Positions 51,994-61,009 are shown, numbered from the stretch's first letter. The stretch: 64,000 nucleotides of DNA from Gordonia polyisoprenivorans (GCF_017654315.1 NZ_CP072203.1:5518001-5582000), one strand, 5' to 3'. Notes: generated by a model not told the origin, from the sequence alone. Numbers and translations are program-made.

Positions 51994-53525
51994 CCGACCA
52001 TCTCCGCGTGCTCGCCCGCGACCACCCCATGGGGCCCTGACATCCGGATGTCGAAGTCCCGCAACTCGATCGAGGCCATCGTGCGGCGGAAGCCGAACAC
52101 GAAGCCCGGCCAGAACGTGCAATTGCGTCCCGAGGGACTCAGGTAGTAGCTCGAGCAGCCACCGGTGTTCCACACCGACCTCGCCAGTCCTGCGTCGACG
52201 TGATCGACGAATGCCTGCTGCGCGCGTTCGGTGACGTCGATGCTGCGAATCGACCGGGTGCGCATCTGTCTGAGCGCATCGACGAGGTACCCGATCTGCG
52301 CCTCGATGGTGACCACCTGGGAGGTGTAGACCACCGAGTTGGGCCCGAGGATCTGGAACATGTTGGGGAATCCGGCGACGCTGGTGCCCATGTACGCGGC
52401 CATCTCACCGCCGGCCCACACCTCGGCGAGGCTGCGGCCGTCGCGGCCGCGAATCCGCGTGAAACCCTCGTTCCCCGACAGCTTGAAGCCGGTACCGAGG
52501 ATGATCGTGTCGACCTCGTGGAACCGCCCGTCGGCGGTCTGCACACCCGTCGGGGTGACCCGGGTGATCCCGGCGGTGATCACCGACGCATTCGGTGCGG
52601 CCAGGGCCGGATAGAAGGTGTTGGAGAAGGTCGGTCGTTTGCACCCGAAGGCGTAGCGCGGCAACAACTTCTCCCGCAGAGCGGGATCTTTGACCTGACG
52701 GCGCAGATTCCATTTGCCGGCTGCGGCGAACGGCGCGAGCATCCACGGGTGTCGGACCAGTCCCGGAACCATCGCCTCCTGCACCAGACCACACGCCTCG
52801 CGCAGTGCGCGCAGCGTCACGGGGAAGCGGCGGAACACTTTTCGGACGGCGGGGCCGACCGGACGATCGGGATGCGGGAGAATCCAGGTCGGGGTGCGCT
52901 GGAAGAGCAGGAGTCGGTCGACCCGCGGCTGGATCTGCGGGACGAACTGCACCGCCGAGGCACCGGTACCGATGACGGCGACCCGCTTGCCCTCGGGCTG
53001 CCACCGGTGATCCCAGTCCGCGGAATGGAACACCTCACCGGCGAAGTCCGCGAGGCCCTCGATGTCGGGGACCGACGGTTCACTGAACGGGCCGGTCGCG
53101 GCGACGAGAACATCAGCGGTGAACCGCACGTCGCGCTCGGCGTGTGCGGTGATCCGCCACACCTGTGCCAACTCGTCCCACTCGGCACTCGTGACGTCGT
53201 GGCCGAACCGGATGTGCTCGGTCACTCCGGCGTCGTCGGCACACCGGGTGATGTAGTCCTTGATCTCGGGTTGGCGCGGATAGAGGCGCGACCAGTCCGG
53301 GTTCGGCGCGAAGGAGAACGAGTACAGCGCCGAAGGGATGTCGCACTGGGCGCCCGGATACGTGTTGGCCTGCCAGGTGCCGCCGATGGAGTCGGCGCGT
53401 TCGAAGATCAGATAGTCGTCGAATCCGGCTCTGCCGAGCTGTATTCCGGCTCCGATACCGCCGAATCCGGTACCGATGATCGCCACATGGGTGTGGCGCG
53501 ACGCGCCACGGGCTGTGCTTGCCAC
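51990..53525 (-). CDS. Baeyer-Villiger-type flavin monooxygenase (MymA-like)
   Basis: 511 aa from GTG 53525 after TAGGAG. FAD motif HVAIIGTGFGGIGAGIQL at 13-30, then GGTWQANTYPGAQCD, the BVMO fingerprint FAGEVFHSADWD (FxGxxxHxxxW), and NADPH motif VAVIGTGASAVQFVPQI. C-terminal LGPNSVVYTSQV and WNTGGCSSYYL. Length and features match MymA/EtaA-type BVMOs. Predicted to convert a ketone to an ester, or to oxygenate a heteroatom, using NADPH. Lies between the ferredoxin reductase (10-bp gap) and the SDR (ATGA overlap). Confidence 0.87.
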   Translation of the reverse strand: MASTARGASRHTHVAIIGTGFGGIGAGIQLGRAGFDDYLIFERADSIGGTWQANTYPGAQCDIPSALYSFSFAPNPDWSRLYPRQPEIKDYITRCADDAGVTEHIRFGHDVTSAEWDELAQVWRITAHAERDVRFTADVLVAATGPFSEPSVPDIEGLADFAGEVFHSADWDHRWQPEGKRVAVIGTGASAVQFVPQIQPRVDRLLLFQRTPTWILPHPDRPVGPAVRKVFRRFPVTLRALREACGLVQEAMVPGLVRHPWMLAPFAAAGKWNLRRQVKDPALREKLLPRYAFGCKRPTFSNTFYPALAAPNASVITAGITRVTPTGVQTADGRFHEVDTIILGTGFKLSGNEGFTRIRGRDGRSLAEVWAGGEMAAYMGTSVAGFPNMFQILGPNSVVYTSQVVTIEAQIGYLVDALRQMRTRSIRSIDVTERAQQAFVDHVDAGLARSVWNTGGCSSYYLSPSGRNCTFWPGFVFGFRRTMASIELRDFDIRMSGPHGVVAGEHAEMVG

Positions 53526-53535
53526 TGGTGTTCTC

Positions 53536-54606
53536 CTAGAGGTCGACGACCACGTGGTCGTCCGTTGCGCGCGAGACGCAGATCATCATCGAATCGTCCT
53601 TCTCGTCGCCGATGAGCACCCTGTCGTGATGGGTGACCCGGCCGTCGAGGACCTTGACGCGACAAGCGCCGCAGAACCCCTGCCGGCACGAATACCGCAC
53701 CTCGGGTTTGACGCGCCGGATCGCGGCGAGTGCCGTCTCGTCGGCACCGACCTCCACCGAACCGCCGTGGGCGAAGTCGATCCGGAACGGCGCACCGTCG
53801 ATCACCGGAGGCGGGGAGAACCGTTCACTGTGCAGTTCCCGGTCGGGTTGTTCGGTGACGACGAGTCGTCGGGCGGCATCGAGCATTCCCGACGGCCCGC
53901 ACAGATACACCGGAGTCGTTGCATCGCCGAGGATCTCGGCAATGTCGAGCGGACCGTCGTGTTCGTCATCGGCCTGAATCCGCACCCGGTGCGAGTCGAT
54001 GCCGAGCAGTTCGTCGACGAACGGCATCGACGCCCGCGACCGACCGGTGTAGACCACGGAGTAGTCGATGCCGAGCCGGGCCGCCGCGCGCACCATCGGC
54101 AGGATCGGGGTGATCCCGATACCTCCGGCCACGAACCGACACGACGGGCCGGGCGCGAAGGGAAAAGCGTTGCGCGGGCCGCGGATGTGCAGGGAGTCCC
54201 CGGCACGCAGTAGGTGCATCTCCGCAGATCCGAGGCCATCGGGGATGCGGCGCACCGCGATTCGGTAATGCCGCCGATCCTCGGGATCACCGGTCAGCGA
54301 GTAGTGCCGTTGACGTCCGGTGGGGGTGAAGACGTCGATGTGGGCGCCCGGCGACCACCGCGGCAACGGCGAGCCGTCGGGCCGGGCCAGTGTGATCATC
54401 CGAATCCCCTCCGCCTCGGCCACACTGTCGACGACGTCGAGACGCAGATCGAAGCCCACCCGCCGCACCGGGCGCACCGGCGACAGCGCGTCAGCATGGC
54501 GACTCTCGGCGAAGATCCGGGCATAGCCGCGGGCCATGCGGCCGATCGCTCCGAGGATCGGGGGCGGGTTGTCGATGTCGGTGGAGGGCGGTGCGAGATA
54601 GTTCAC
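53536..54606 (-). CDS. Oxygenase-type ferredoxin reductase (FMN/FAD, NAD, 2Fe-2S)
   Basis: 356 aa from GTG 54606, overlapping the stop of the diiron gene (GTGA). An approximately 45-residue N-terminal extension precedes the flavin domain with RHYSLTGDPED; NAD domain FVAGGIGITPILPMV and LCGPSGML; C-terminal ferredoxin with CRQGFCGAC and a last Cys in MICVSRA. Order and size are those of phthalate dioxygenase reductase-like or VanB-like proteins that drive oxygenases. Coupling to the predicted diiron protein marks that as its likely partner. Confidence 0.87.
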   Translation of the reverse strand: MNYLAPPSTDIDNPPPILGAIGRMARGYARIFAESRHADALSPVRPVRRVGFDLRLDVVDSVAEAEGIRMITLARPDGSPLPRWSPGAHIDVFTPTGRQRHYSLTGDPEDRRHYRIAVRRIPDGLGSAEMHLLRAGDSLHIRGPRNAFPFAPGPSCRFVAGGIGITPILPMVRAAARLGIDYSVVYTGRSRASMPFVDELLGIDSHRVRIQADDEHDGPLDIAEILGDATTPVYLCGPSGMLDAARRLVVTEQPDRELHSERFSPPPVIDGAPFRIDFAHGGSVEVGADETALAAIRRVKPEVRYSCRQGFCGACRVKVLDGRVTHHDRVLIGDEKDDSMMICVSRATDDHVVVDL

Positions 54607-55496
54607 GGCTGCGCCGCCCGTGCCGCGGGCGAGATCGCCAGGTAGCGAACGGCTTTGTCGATGTCGCCCATCGACGAGGGATGGAATCCGGGCTTCAGGT
54701 AGTGGTAGATCTGCTCGAACAGGAAGGAGACTCCGGGGATCAGGTGTTTGCGCGCGGCCAGCGCAAAGGCGATCGGCCACGGCCGACGGCGGGTGACGGT
54801 GGTGTCGTTGTGGTAGAGGAAGGCCGCGGTCCAGAACCACAGCGACGCCAGTCCGAGGCAGGCGACGATCGCCGTGCGAGCGCGCCGCAGGTAGCCGCCG
54901 TCGACGTATTGGAACGCGTCGAAGGCGACGTTGCGGTGCTCGAGTTCCTCGGCGCCGTGCCAGCGCAGCAGATCGAGCATCGTCGGATCGACCCCGATGC
55001 GATCGAACTCGCGGTTGTCGAGCAGCCATTCTCCGACCACGGCGGTGAAATGTTCTGCCGCGGCATAGATTCCCATGCGCTCGGCCAGCCATGCACGTCC
55101 GGCACGGCCCTGCGTGACGCCGTGATCACCGAAGACCTTCTGCACCGCGTATTCGATCCGGCGCATGACCGGCTCGATCTCGACACCGTTGGCGCGCAGA
55201 TAGTTTCGGAATCCCTCGTGTGAAGAGGCGTGCGTCGCCTCCTGCCCGACGAAACCGACGACCTCTTCCCGGAGACGCTCGTCGTCGATCAATGGCAATG
55301 CCTGGGCGAAGACGTCGGCCATCGACCGCTCCCCCTCGGGCAACACCATGTGCATGACGTTCCAGAAGTGCGTCGCGTACGGTTCGCCGGGAATGTAGCG
55401 CAGCGGCACCCCGGTCCAGTCGAAACCGACCGCCCGGGCGGTGATCGCCAGCGCCTCCTCGTCGTACTCCCGCGTCCGCGCTCCCTGTGCGCCCAT
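54603..55496 (-). CDS. Predicted diiron 'metal-dependent hydrolase' (PF10118-type), possible oxygenase
   Basis: 297 aa; first gene of the operon, with AGAGGAGG before the ATG. The body matches proteins annotated as predicted metal-dependent hydrolases: VGQEATHASSHEGFRNYL, YAAAEHFTAVVGEWLL and WHGAEELEHRNVAFDAF. These spaced ExxH/EExEH segments look like a ferritin-type diiron four-helix site. A hydrophobic C-terminal stretch (IVACLGLASLWFWTAAFLYH) suggests membrane association. Family activity is not established. Being coupled to a 2Fe-2S reductase argues for an oxygenase rather than a hydrolase; this is inference. Confidence 0.75.
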   Translation of the reverse strand: MGAQGARTREYDEEALAITARAVGFDWTGVPLRYIPGEPYATHFWNVMHMVLPEGERSMADVFAQALPLIDDERLREEVVGFVGQEATHASSHEGFRNYLRANGVEIEPVMRRIEYAVQKVFGDHGVTQGRAGRAWLAERMGIYAAAEHFTAVVGEWLLDNREFDRIGVDPTMLDLLRWHGAEELEHRNVAFDAFQYVDGGYLRRARTAIVACLGLASLWFWTAAFLYHNDTTVTRRRPWPIAFALAARKHLIPGVSFLFEQIYHYLKPGFHPSSMGDIDKAVRYLAISPAARAAQP

Positions 55497-55571
55497 CGGC
55501 GACCTCCTCTGACGTGTGAAACCGTGACCCGGCGAATCCCCTCGACGTGACCCGCGTCTCGTTCGGTACGT

Positions 55572-55598
55572 TGAAACATAATACAGATCATTGTTTCA
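55572..55598. promoter_or_regulatory. Probable TetR operator between the diiron operon and its TetR gene
   Basis: TGAAACA-N13-TGTTTCA, perfect 7-bp arms in an AT-rich patch, about midway in the 144-bp divergent region (76 bp from the diiron start, 43 bp from tetR). Confidence 0.65.
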
Positions 55599-55640
55599 TG
55601 TCCAGCGGTGTCGACGCCCCGGTCGGCTACTGTTCTCCTC

Positions 55641-56246
55641 ATGGCCCTTGCCGACCTGTTCACCTCGTCGGCGGACATCGCACCGGACGCCGACCCGATC
55701 CTCGACGCGGCCCTCGAGGTGTTCGCCGACATCGGGATTCGTCGCGCCACGATCAACGACATCGCCGACCGTGCGCGCGTCGGACGGGTGACGGTCTATC
55801 GCAAGATCGGCGGCAAGAACGAGATCCTCTCGGCGGTGATGCTGCGTGAGGCGGTCCGCCTGTTCGCCGCCATCCGCGCGGCGGCCGAAGCGGCCGAGAC
55901 CTTTCCCGACCGGGTAGCCAGCGCCTTCATCGCCACGGTCACCGCGATCCGCGGCAACCCGGTGTGGAACCGGATTCTCGAACTCGAACCCGGCACCGTT
56001 CTCGATCAGCTGACCCTGAACGGACAGTTCATCCTCGCCGCGGCCGTGGAGGCCTGCGTCGACGTGTTGCGCTCACCCGAGATCGATCTCGACGACGACG
56101 AATTGCATGCGCGCGCCGAAATCCTGGTCCGCATCACCCATTCCATCCTGCTGACCCCGCAGGTCTGGATCCCGTTGAACACCCCCGAAGAGATCACGGC
56201 GTTCGCCCGCACCCATCTGCTGACGATCGCCGGACCGCCGCGCTGA
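55641..56246 (+). CDS. TetR-family regulator of the diiron/BVMO operon
   Basis: 201 aa from ATG 55641; a GTG 11 codons upstream is possible. HTH in INDIADRARVGRVTVYRKIGGK at about 39-60; C-terminal ligand domain (RIPTVWNR-like region, FILAAAVEACVDVL). Divergent from the seven-gene oxidation operon, with a perfect inverted repeat between, so it most likely represses that operon and responds to its substrate. Convergent with the GntR gene, 11 bp apart. Confidence 0.83.
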   Translation: MALADLFTSSADIAPDADPILDAALEVFADIGIRRATINDIADRARVGRVTVYRKIGGKNEILSAVMLREAVRLFAAIRAAAEAAETFPDRVASAFIATVTAIRGNPVWNRILELEPGTVLDQLTLNGQFILAAAVEACVDVLRSPEIDLDDDELHARAEILVRITHSILLTPQVWIPLNTPEEITAFARTHLLTIAGPPR

Positions 56247-56257
56247 GGCCGCACGCC

Positions 56258-56929
56258 CTAGTCGTGCCGATGCTCGGCGAGCAGACGCCCCGCCTTGCCG
56301 ATGTGCGCCGACATCGCCGCCCGCGCACCGGCCGCATCGCGTCGGCGCAGGGCGTCGATGATGTCGCGATGATCGTCGGCCGATGCCTGCGGCCAGCCGT
56401 CGACCGACGAAAAGAACCGTCGGGGAGCGTAATTGAGCGACGACTTGATCATCCACGACAACTTGGGCGAGCCCGCCGCGGCATAGATCAGTCGGTGGAA
56501 TTCGTGATTGAGCCGCTCGACCTCGTCGTTGTCCTCGGCGCCGGCGGCCGCCTCGAGTTCGGCCTGCAGGCGGTCGAGAGTGGCCAGGTCCGCGTCGTCG
56601 AGACGGGCGGTGGCGCGGGCGGCGAGTTCGCCGGCCAACAGCGCCTGCCCGGCGAAGACGTCCTCGATGTCGGTGCTGCTCAAGGGTGCGACGACGAACC
56701 CGCGCCGCGGTTCGACCCGCAGCAGTCCCTCACTCTGCAAGGACAGCAATCCCTCCCGGGCCGGCGTGGCCGACACGCCGAGTTCATCGGCAACGGTCTC
56801 CGGGCGGATGAACTCGCCGGGTTGCAACTGCCCGGAGACGATGAGTTCGCGGACGTACTCCGAGACCTCGTCGGACAACCGGGGACGGCGTCGGCGTCGC
56901 GCCGGAACGGGAGCCGCAGGGTCAACCAT
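56258..56929 (-). CDS. GntR-family (FadR/FCD subfamily) regulator
   Basis: 223 aa. Arg-rich N-terminus, winged HTH (RPETVADELGVSATPAREGLLSLQSEGLL), then an all-helical FCD ligand domain with metal-type residues (LNHEFHRLIYAAAGSPKL; DDHRDIIDALRRRDAAGARA). Divergent from the MFS transporter gene, its likely target. A direct repeat ATAGAAT-ATAGAAT overlaps its own start codon, compatible with autorepression. Ligand unknown; FCD regulators usually sense organic acids. Confidence 0.85.
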   Translation of the reverse strand: MVDPAAPVPARRRRRPRLSDEVSEYVRELIVSGQLQPGEFIRPETVADELGVSATPAREGLLSLQSEGLLRVEPRRGFVVAPLSSTDIEDVFAGQALLAGELAARATARLDDADLATLDRLQAELEAAAGAEDNDEVERLNHEFHRLIYAAAGSPKLSWMIKSSLNYAPRRFFSSVDGWPQASADDHRDIIDALRRRDAAGARAAMSAHIGKAGRLLAEHRHD

Positions 56930-56941
56930 AGAATATAGAAT
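56928..56941. promoter_or_regulatory. Direct repeat at the GntR start / MFS promoter
   Basis: Two adjacent ATAGAAT units covering the GntR start codon, in an otherwise GC-rich 69-bp divergent gap. Could be a regulator site or an AT-rich -10 region. Confidence 0.35.
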
Positions 56942-56998
56942 ACAGTCGTGACCTGGTCCTGCGCCGACCTCCCGGGATGACCTCCCAGGAAGCGGTCA

Positions 56999-58273
56999 GT
57001 GGCGGGTTCTACAGTGGACGTAATGACTGTGGGTGACACGGCGCAGGAGCGCGAGGGCATGTTCGCCTCGCTGCACATCCACAACTATCGCCTGTACTTC
57101 GGCGGGCAGGCGCTCTCGCTGGTCGGTACCTGGATGCAGGCCACCGCTCAGGCCTGGCTGGTCTTGACCCTCAGCAATTCGCCGACCGTGCTCGGCGTGA
57201 TCGTCGCGCTGCAGGCCGTACCGATCCTGGTTCTCGGCCCGTACGCCGGGGTGATCGCCGATCGCGTGGATCGTCGCAAGCTGATGATCATCCTGCAATC
57301 GGTGATGGGTCTGCTGGCCGCGGCACTGGCGATCCTCACCTTCGGCGGCTGGGTACAGGTGTGGCAGGTCGGGGTCCTCGCGGTGCTCCTCGGACTCAAC
57401 AACGCCTTCGAGAACCCCTCCCGGCAGGCGTTCATCCACCAGATCGTCGGCGAATCCCGGATCCGCAATGCGGTCACCCTGAACTCGGTGATGGTCAATG
57501 CTGCGCGCGCGGTCGGCCCGGCCGTGGCCGGGCTGGTCCTCGCCGCCGTCGGCGCGGGCTGGTGTTTCGCGATCAACGCGGCCAGTTTCGTCGCGGTGGT
57601 GGTGTCACTAATGATGATGCGGACCGCCGAGATGGCCGAGGAGACACCGGTCAAACGCGGCAAAGGCCAACTGCGCGAAGGACTCCGCTACGTCGCCGGA
57701 CGCCCCGTGCTGTGGGTTCCGCTGACGATGATGGCATTGGTCGGCACGCTGGCCTACGAGTTCCAGGTGTCGCTGCCCGCGGCGGCCAAGGACGCCTTCC
57801 ACAGTGGCCCCCAGGCCTTCGGCTTCATGACGGCGGCGATGGGTGTGGGCGCGGTCGTCGGCGGCCTGCTGGTGGCCGCCCGCGGCACCACCGGCTTGCG
57901 CACGCTGATCCTGGCCGCCATCGGGTTCGGCATCACCATCGCGGTGACCGCCGCGGTCCCGCACCTGTGGATGGCGATCGTCGCCCTGTTCTTCGTCGGC
58001 TGGCTCAGCGTGTCGTTCATGTCGACCGGAAACGCGACCCTGCAACTGAATTCGGACCCGCAGATGCGCGGCCGGGTGATGTCGCTGTGGTCGGTGGCGT
58101 TCATGGGGTCGACGCCGATCGGCGGGCCGCTGATCGGATGGATCAGCGAGGCATCCGGCCCGCGCGCCGGCCTCGCCGTCGGCGCCGCCTCGTGCTTCGC
58201 CGCCGCCGCCATCGGACTGGCCATCCATCGCCGCCGCGCACCGCACCTACCGCGGATCGAGTCGACGACCTGA
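56999..58273 (+). CDS. MFS transporter (EntS-like exporter family)
   Basis: 424 aa from GTG 56999, chosen for AGGAAG six bases upstream; an in-frame ATG at 57023 is the alternative. About 12 hydrophobic segments beginning with YRLYFGGQALSLVGTWMQATA; the A-motif is GVIADRVDRRKLM, with NAFENPSRQAFIHQIV after it. This layout is that of the EntS/Bcr-like drug or siderophore exporters. Substrate unknown; regulation by the divergent GntR protein is probable. Its last 27 bp overlap the convergent membrane-protein gene. Confidence 0.85.
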   Translation: MAGSTVDVMTVGDTAQEREGMFASLHIHNYRLYFGGQALSLVGTWMQATAQAWLVLTLSNSPTVLGVIVALQAVPILVLGPYAGVIADRVDRRKLMIILQSVMGLLAAALAILTFGGWVQVWQVGVLAVLLGLNNAFENPSRQAFIHQIVGESRIRNAVTLNSVMVNAARAVGPAVAGLVLAAVGAGWCFAINAASFVAVVVSLMMMRTAEMAEETPVKRGKGQLREGLRYVAGRPVLWVPLTMMALVGTLAYEFQVSLPAAAKDAFHSGPQAFGFMTAAMGVGAVVGGLLVAARGTTGLRTLILAAIGFGITIAVTAAVPHLWMAIVALFFVGWLSVSFMSTGNATLQLNSDPQMRGRVMSLWSVAFMGSTPIGGPLIGWISEASGPRAGLAVGAASCFAAAAIGLAIHRRRAPHLPRIESTT

Positions 58274-59305
58274 CGGCCACCCGCGACGCTCGGCGACGAA
58301 GGCCAGCACCGCGGGCACGGCGCCGGCGATGGCGACCACCCAGATCCGCGAACGCAGCGGTGCCGCGACGGTGTCGAACACCGCGCGGGCCGCGCCCGGC
58401 GTGATGACGTCGGCGGGGACGGCGTCGAGATACCGGCCGCGGGCCACCACCAGCGCGACGGCGAGCAGCAGCATCACCGTGGTGACGCCCAGGCCCAACC
58501 CCATCACCGCTCGCCACCGGCGAGTCTGGGCGGCGACGCCGATCGTCGCGATGATCGCCAGCGCGGTCAGCCAGGGCAGGACCCGCGCCGCGGAGTCGAG
58601 TGCGGACACCGCGTGCTGAGCGCGGCGCAGTGCGTCCGACTGCCACAGGACGACCTGATGATGAATCGCCGGGATCTGCTCGGCGGCGGTGAAACCCTCG
58701 TCGATCAATTGTTGTCGGATCCGGGCAACCATCGGTGCCAGATCGATCGCGACGATCCCGGTGTCGCCGGCGAGAAGCTGATCGAGCGTGGCGTGCGCGG
58801 CGCGGTTGGCGGTCGTCCAGGCGGTGGCGAACGCCGACGAGGACACGAAGCGCTCGACCGTGTCGTGCAGGTAGGACTCGAGTTGCGCCGCGATCACCGG
58901 TGAGAGCGCCTGCGCCGCCCGCGAACCGGTGCCGGGCGTCAACGCCGAGAGCGCATCGGCGCTCAGTGCCACGATGTCGATGTGATCGCCGATCACCGTC
59001 ACGAGGGCATCGGTGACCTCGGCCTGGATCGCCGGGTCCGACGCCAGTGGTGCCACCATGGCCACGTAACCGTCGGTGTCGAGGAGTTCGGACCGCACAT
59101 AGCCCGCGAGCAGCGTCAACAACACCAGCACCACCGACACGACGGTCAGCAGCGCGGTCCCGACCGACCGCAGGCGACTGCGCCCGCCGCCGGTAGTGGG
59201 ATATGTCACGTCCGCCGAGGCGAGTGTCGGCGCCGGCTCCGCGACATCATCCGCAGAGGAAACACCCGCATCGAGGTCCCCGTCTTCCTGCGGTTTTGAT
59301 GCCAC
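58247..59305 (-). CDS. Conserved actinobacterial membrane protein of unknown function
   Basis: 352 aa from GTG 59305 (start uncertain, weak ribosome site). An acidic cytosolic N-terminus of about 45 residues is followed by one transmembrane helix (TALLTVVSVVLVLLTLLAGYV), an extracytoplasmic helical region of about 170 residues and three C-terminal helices (LPWLTALAIIATIGVAA; LGLGVTTVMLLLAVALVVA; IWVVAIAGAVPAVLAFVAE). I recognise the overall type from actinobacterial genomes but no function. No operon partner. Confidence 0.75.
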   Translation of the reverse strand: MASKPQEDGDLDAGVSSADDVAEPAPTLASADVTYPTTGGGRSRLRSVGTALLTVVSVVLVLLTLLAGYVRSELLDTDGYVAMVAPLASDPAIQAEVTDALVTVIGDHIDIVALSADALSALTPGTGSRAAQALSPVIAAQLESYLHDTVERFVSSSAFATAWTTANRAAHATLDQLLAGDTGIVAIDLAPMVARIRQQLIDEGFTAAEQIPAIHHQVVLWQSDALRRAQHAVSALDSAARVLPWLTALAIIATIGVAAQTRRWRAVMGLGLGVTTVMLLLAVALVVARGRYLDAVPADVITPGAARAVFDTVAAPLRSRIWVVAIAGAVPAVLAFVAERRGWPSGRRLDPR

Positions 59306-59453
59306 GATGACATCCAAGCACGCGAAAACGGCCACCACGCAGCATCCGCTGCACCCCCGAGACGGCAGCGCCAACCCGGCCGATGGCGTCACGGGCCGAC
59401 TTCTGAACTTTCAGCAACAGGGAGTAGCCTCACCCTCTGCGACGTGCGAAGAA

Positions 59454-60932
59454 TTGGACGGAGGTCTTCCGATCGTTACCGAACAGCCATCGACCGGTAC
59501 CCCGGCGTCCGCGAAACGTCCGGACACCGATCCGGTGACCGTCCCCGACCCCGTCGCAGGCGACGTCACACCGGCGGACTCCGGCGCCGAACCGGCCGCC
59601 AAGCCCGCGAAACGCGACAAGCACCTCTACCAGATCGACTTCGTCCGACTGGTGACCTTCGGTGCGGTGATCCTCGACCACGTGATGCTCAGCGTCACCG
59701 CCCCGACCAGTGTGGCCGCGGGCGCCGTCGAGGTGTTTCTCCGCTACACCCGCTACGGCTTCTTCGCCCTGACCGGCTTCGTCCTCGGCTATCAATACCG
59801 CAACCGTGAACTCAAGGCGATTCCGTTCTGGAAGCGGCGTTACAAGCTGATCGGCCTGCCGTTTCTCGTGTGGAGCCTGTTCTACTGGTTCTACGTCCGC
59901 TATCACTTCGGTGGCGTCGACGCGATCACCAACGCCTGGAACAGTCTCGACGCCGCCGAGCGCTCGGTGAAATCGATCATCTACGACCTCATCACCGGAA
60001 ACGCCGCCTACCACCTGTACTTCCTGTCGGTGAGCATGCAGATCTATCTGGTGTTCCCGCTGATGCTGTGGATTCTCCGGCGCACCTGGGGTTTTCACCG
60101 CTACCTACTCGCGGTGAGCTTCATCTTCCAGATGGTGATGATGTACGCGATGGTGCGCTCACCCATCTCGTTCTTCACCTGGGGCATCCAGGGCGAGATC
60201 TGGAGTCACCTGGTGGTGACGATCTTCCCGTACCAGTTCTTCATCCTCGCGGGCTGCGTGTCTGCCCTGCACTACGAGGCCTTCCAGGCCTTCTTCAAGC
60301 GGTGGCGCTGGCAGCTCATCAGTGTCGGCGTCGTGGTGATCATCGCGACCTGGCTCTACTACCTGTACGTGGTCGACCGCGGCGAGGACCTGTTCCGGGC
60401 GACCAACGTCTTCATGCTCCACAACATGTGGGCATTCATCGCGATCATCGTGATCCTGTACGGACTCGGCACGCTGTGGCAGGAACGCCGCCACCCCGGC
60501 TCGATTCCCGACCGGTTCATGAAGACCGCCGCCGATCGCTCCTTCGCCATCTATCTCGCACACGTCCTCGCGATCTATGCCCTGCTGCCACAGATCGCCG
60601 ACGAACGCATCCACGCCCTGCCGCGCGTCATCCTGGCGTACCTCGCGACCGTCGTGCTCACCGTGTTTGTCGTGGAAACGTTGCGCCGCAGCCCGATCAG
60701 CCTCATCACCACCGGACGCAACCGCATCGACTGGCGTTCTCAGAACGCCGGACGGTCCGCGCTCGTCGGGCTCGCCGCCATCGTCGTCGGCCTGATCGTC
60801 CGTCTCGGCTTCGGCTGGTGGGCGGGCAACCTGATTGCCGCGACCGGCGCCTTCCTGGTGTTCTCGATGGCGATCGTCTACTGGCACCAGATCCGTCACC
60901 GCGACGCGGAGTACGTCGAAGAAGCGGTGTGA
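59454..60932 (+). CDS. Membrane acyltransferase, family 3 (OafA/NodX-like)
   Basis: 492 aa if translation starts at TTG 59454. An in-frame ATG at 59307 would add 49 residues but would leave no room for a promoter opposite the neighbouring GTG start. After a Pro/Ala/Thr-rich cytosolic segment the acyltransferase-3 domain begins at about YQIDFVRLVTFGAVILDHVML, with the active-site-type His after the Asp. It has about ten transmembrane helices. Such enzymes O-acylate cell-surface glycans or lipids. A polar C-terminus ends the protein. Substrate unknown. Confidence 0.78.
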   Translation: MDGGLPIVTEQPSTGTPASAKRPDTDPVTVPDPVAGDVTPADSGAEPAAKPAKRDKHLYQIDFVRLVTFGAVILDHVMLSVTAPTSVAAGAVEVFLRYTRYGFFALTGFVLGYQYRNRELKAIPFWKRRYKLIGLPFLVWSLFYWFYVRYHFGGVDAITNAWNSLDAAERSVKSIIYDLITGNAAYHLYFLSVSMQIYLVFPLMLWILRRTWGFHRYLLAVSFIFQMVMMYAMVRSPISFFTWGIQGEIWSHLVVTIFPYQFFILAGCVSALHYEAFQAFFKRWRWQLISVGVVVIIATWLYYLYVVDRGEDLFRATNVFMLHNMWAFIAIIVILYGLGTLWQERRHPGSIPDRFMKTAADRSFAIYLAHVLAIYALLPQIADERIHALPRVILAYLATVVLTVFVVETLRRSPISLITTGRNRIDWRSQNAGRSALVGLAAIVVGLIVRLGFGWWAGNLIAATGAFLVFSMAIVYWHQIRHRDAEYVEEAV

Positions 60933-60956
60933 TCACCCGGCGCAGTGCGTCAACAG

Positions 60957-61008
60957 ATCACCGACCCGGCGCGGCAGCGCACATCACCGACCCGGCGCGG
61001 CAGCGCTC
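60957..61008 (+). repeat. Tandem 26-bp repeat between acyltransferase and SGNH hydrolase genes
   Basis: Two direct units beginning ATCACCGACCCGGCGCGGCA (26-bp period, one difference at the end). Degenerate partial units flank them (60931-60956 and 61009-61025), the last inside the hydrolase 3' end. Confidence 0.7.
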
Positions 61009-61009
61009 A

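Noticed and set aside
52200..53615. 471-codon plus-strand frame opposite the BVMO gene
   Set aside because: Mirror of a strongly supported monooxygenase; no recognisable domain and shadow-like composition.
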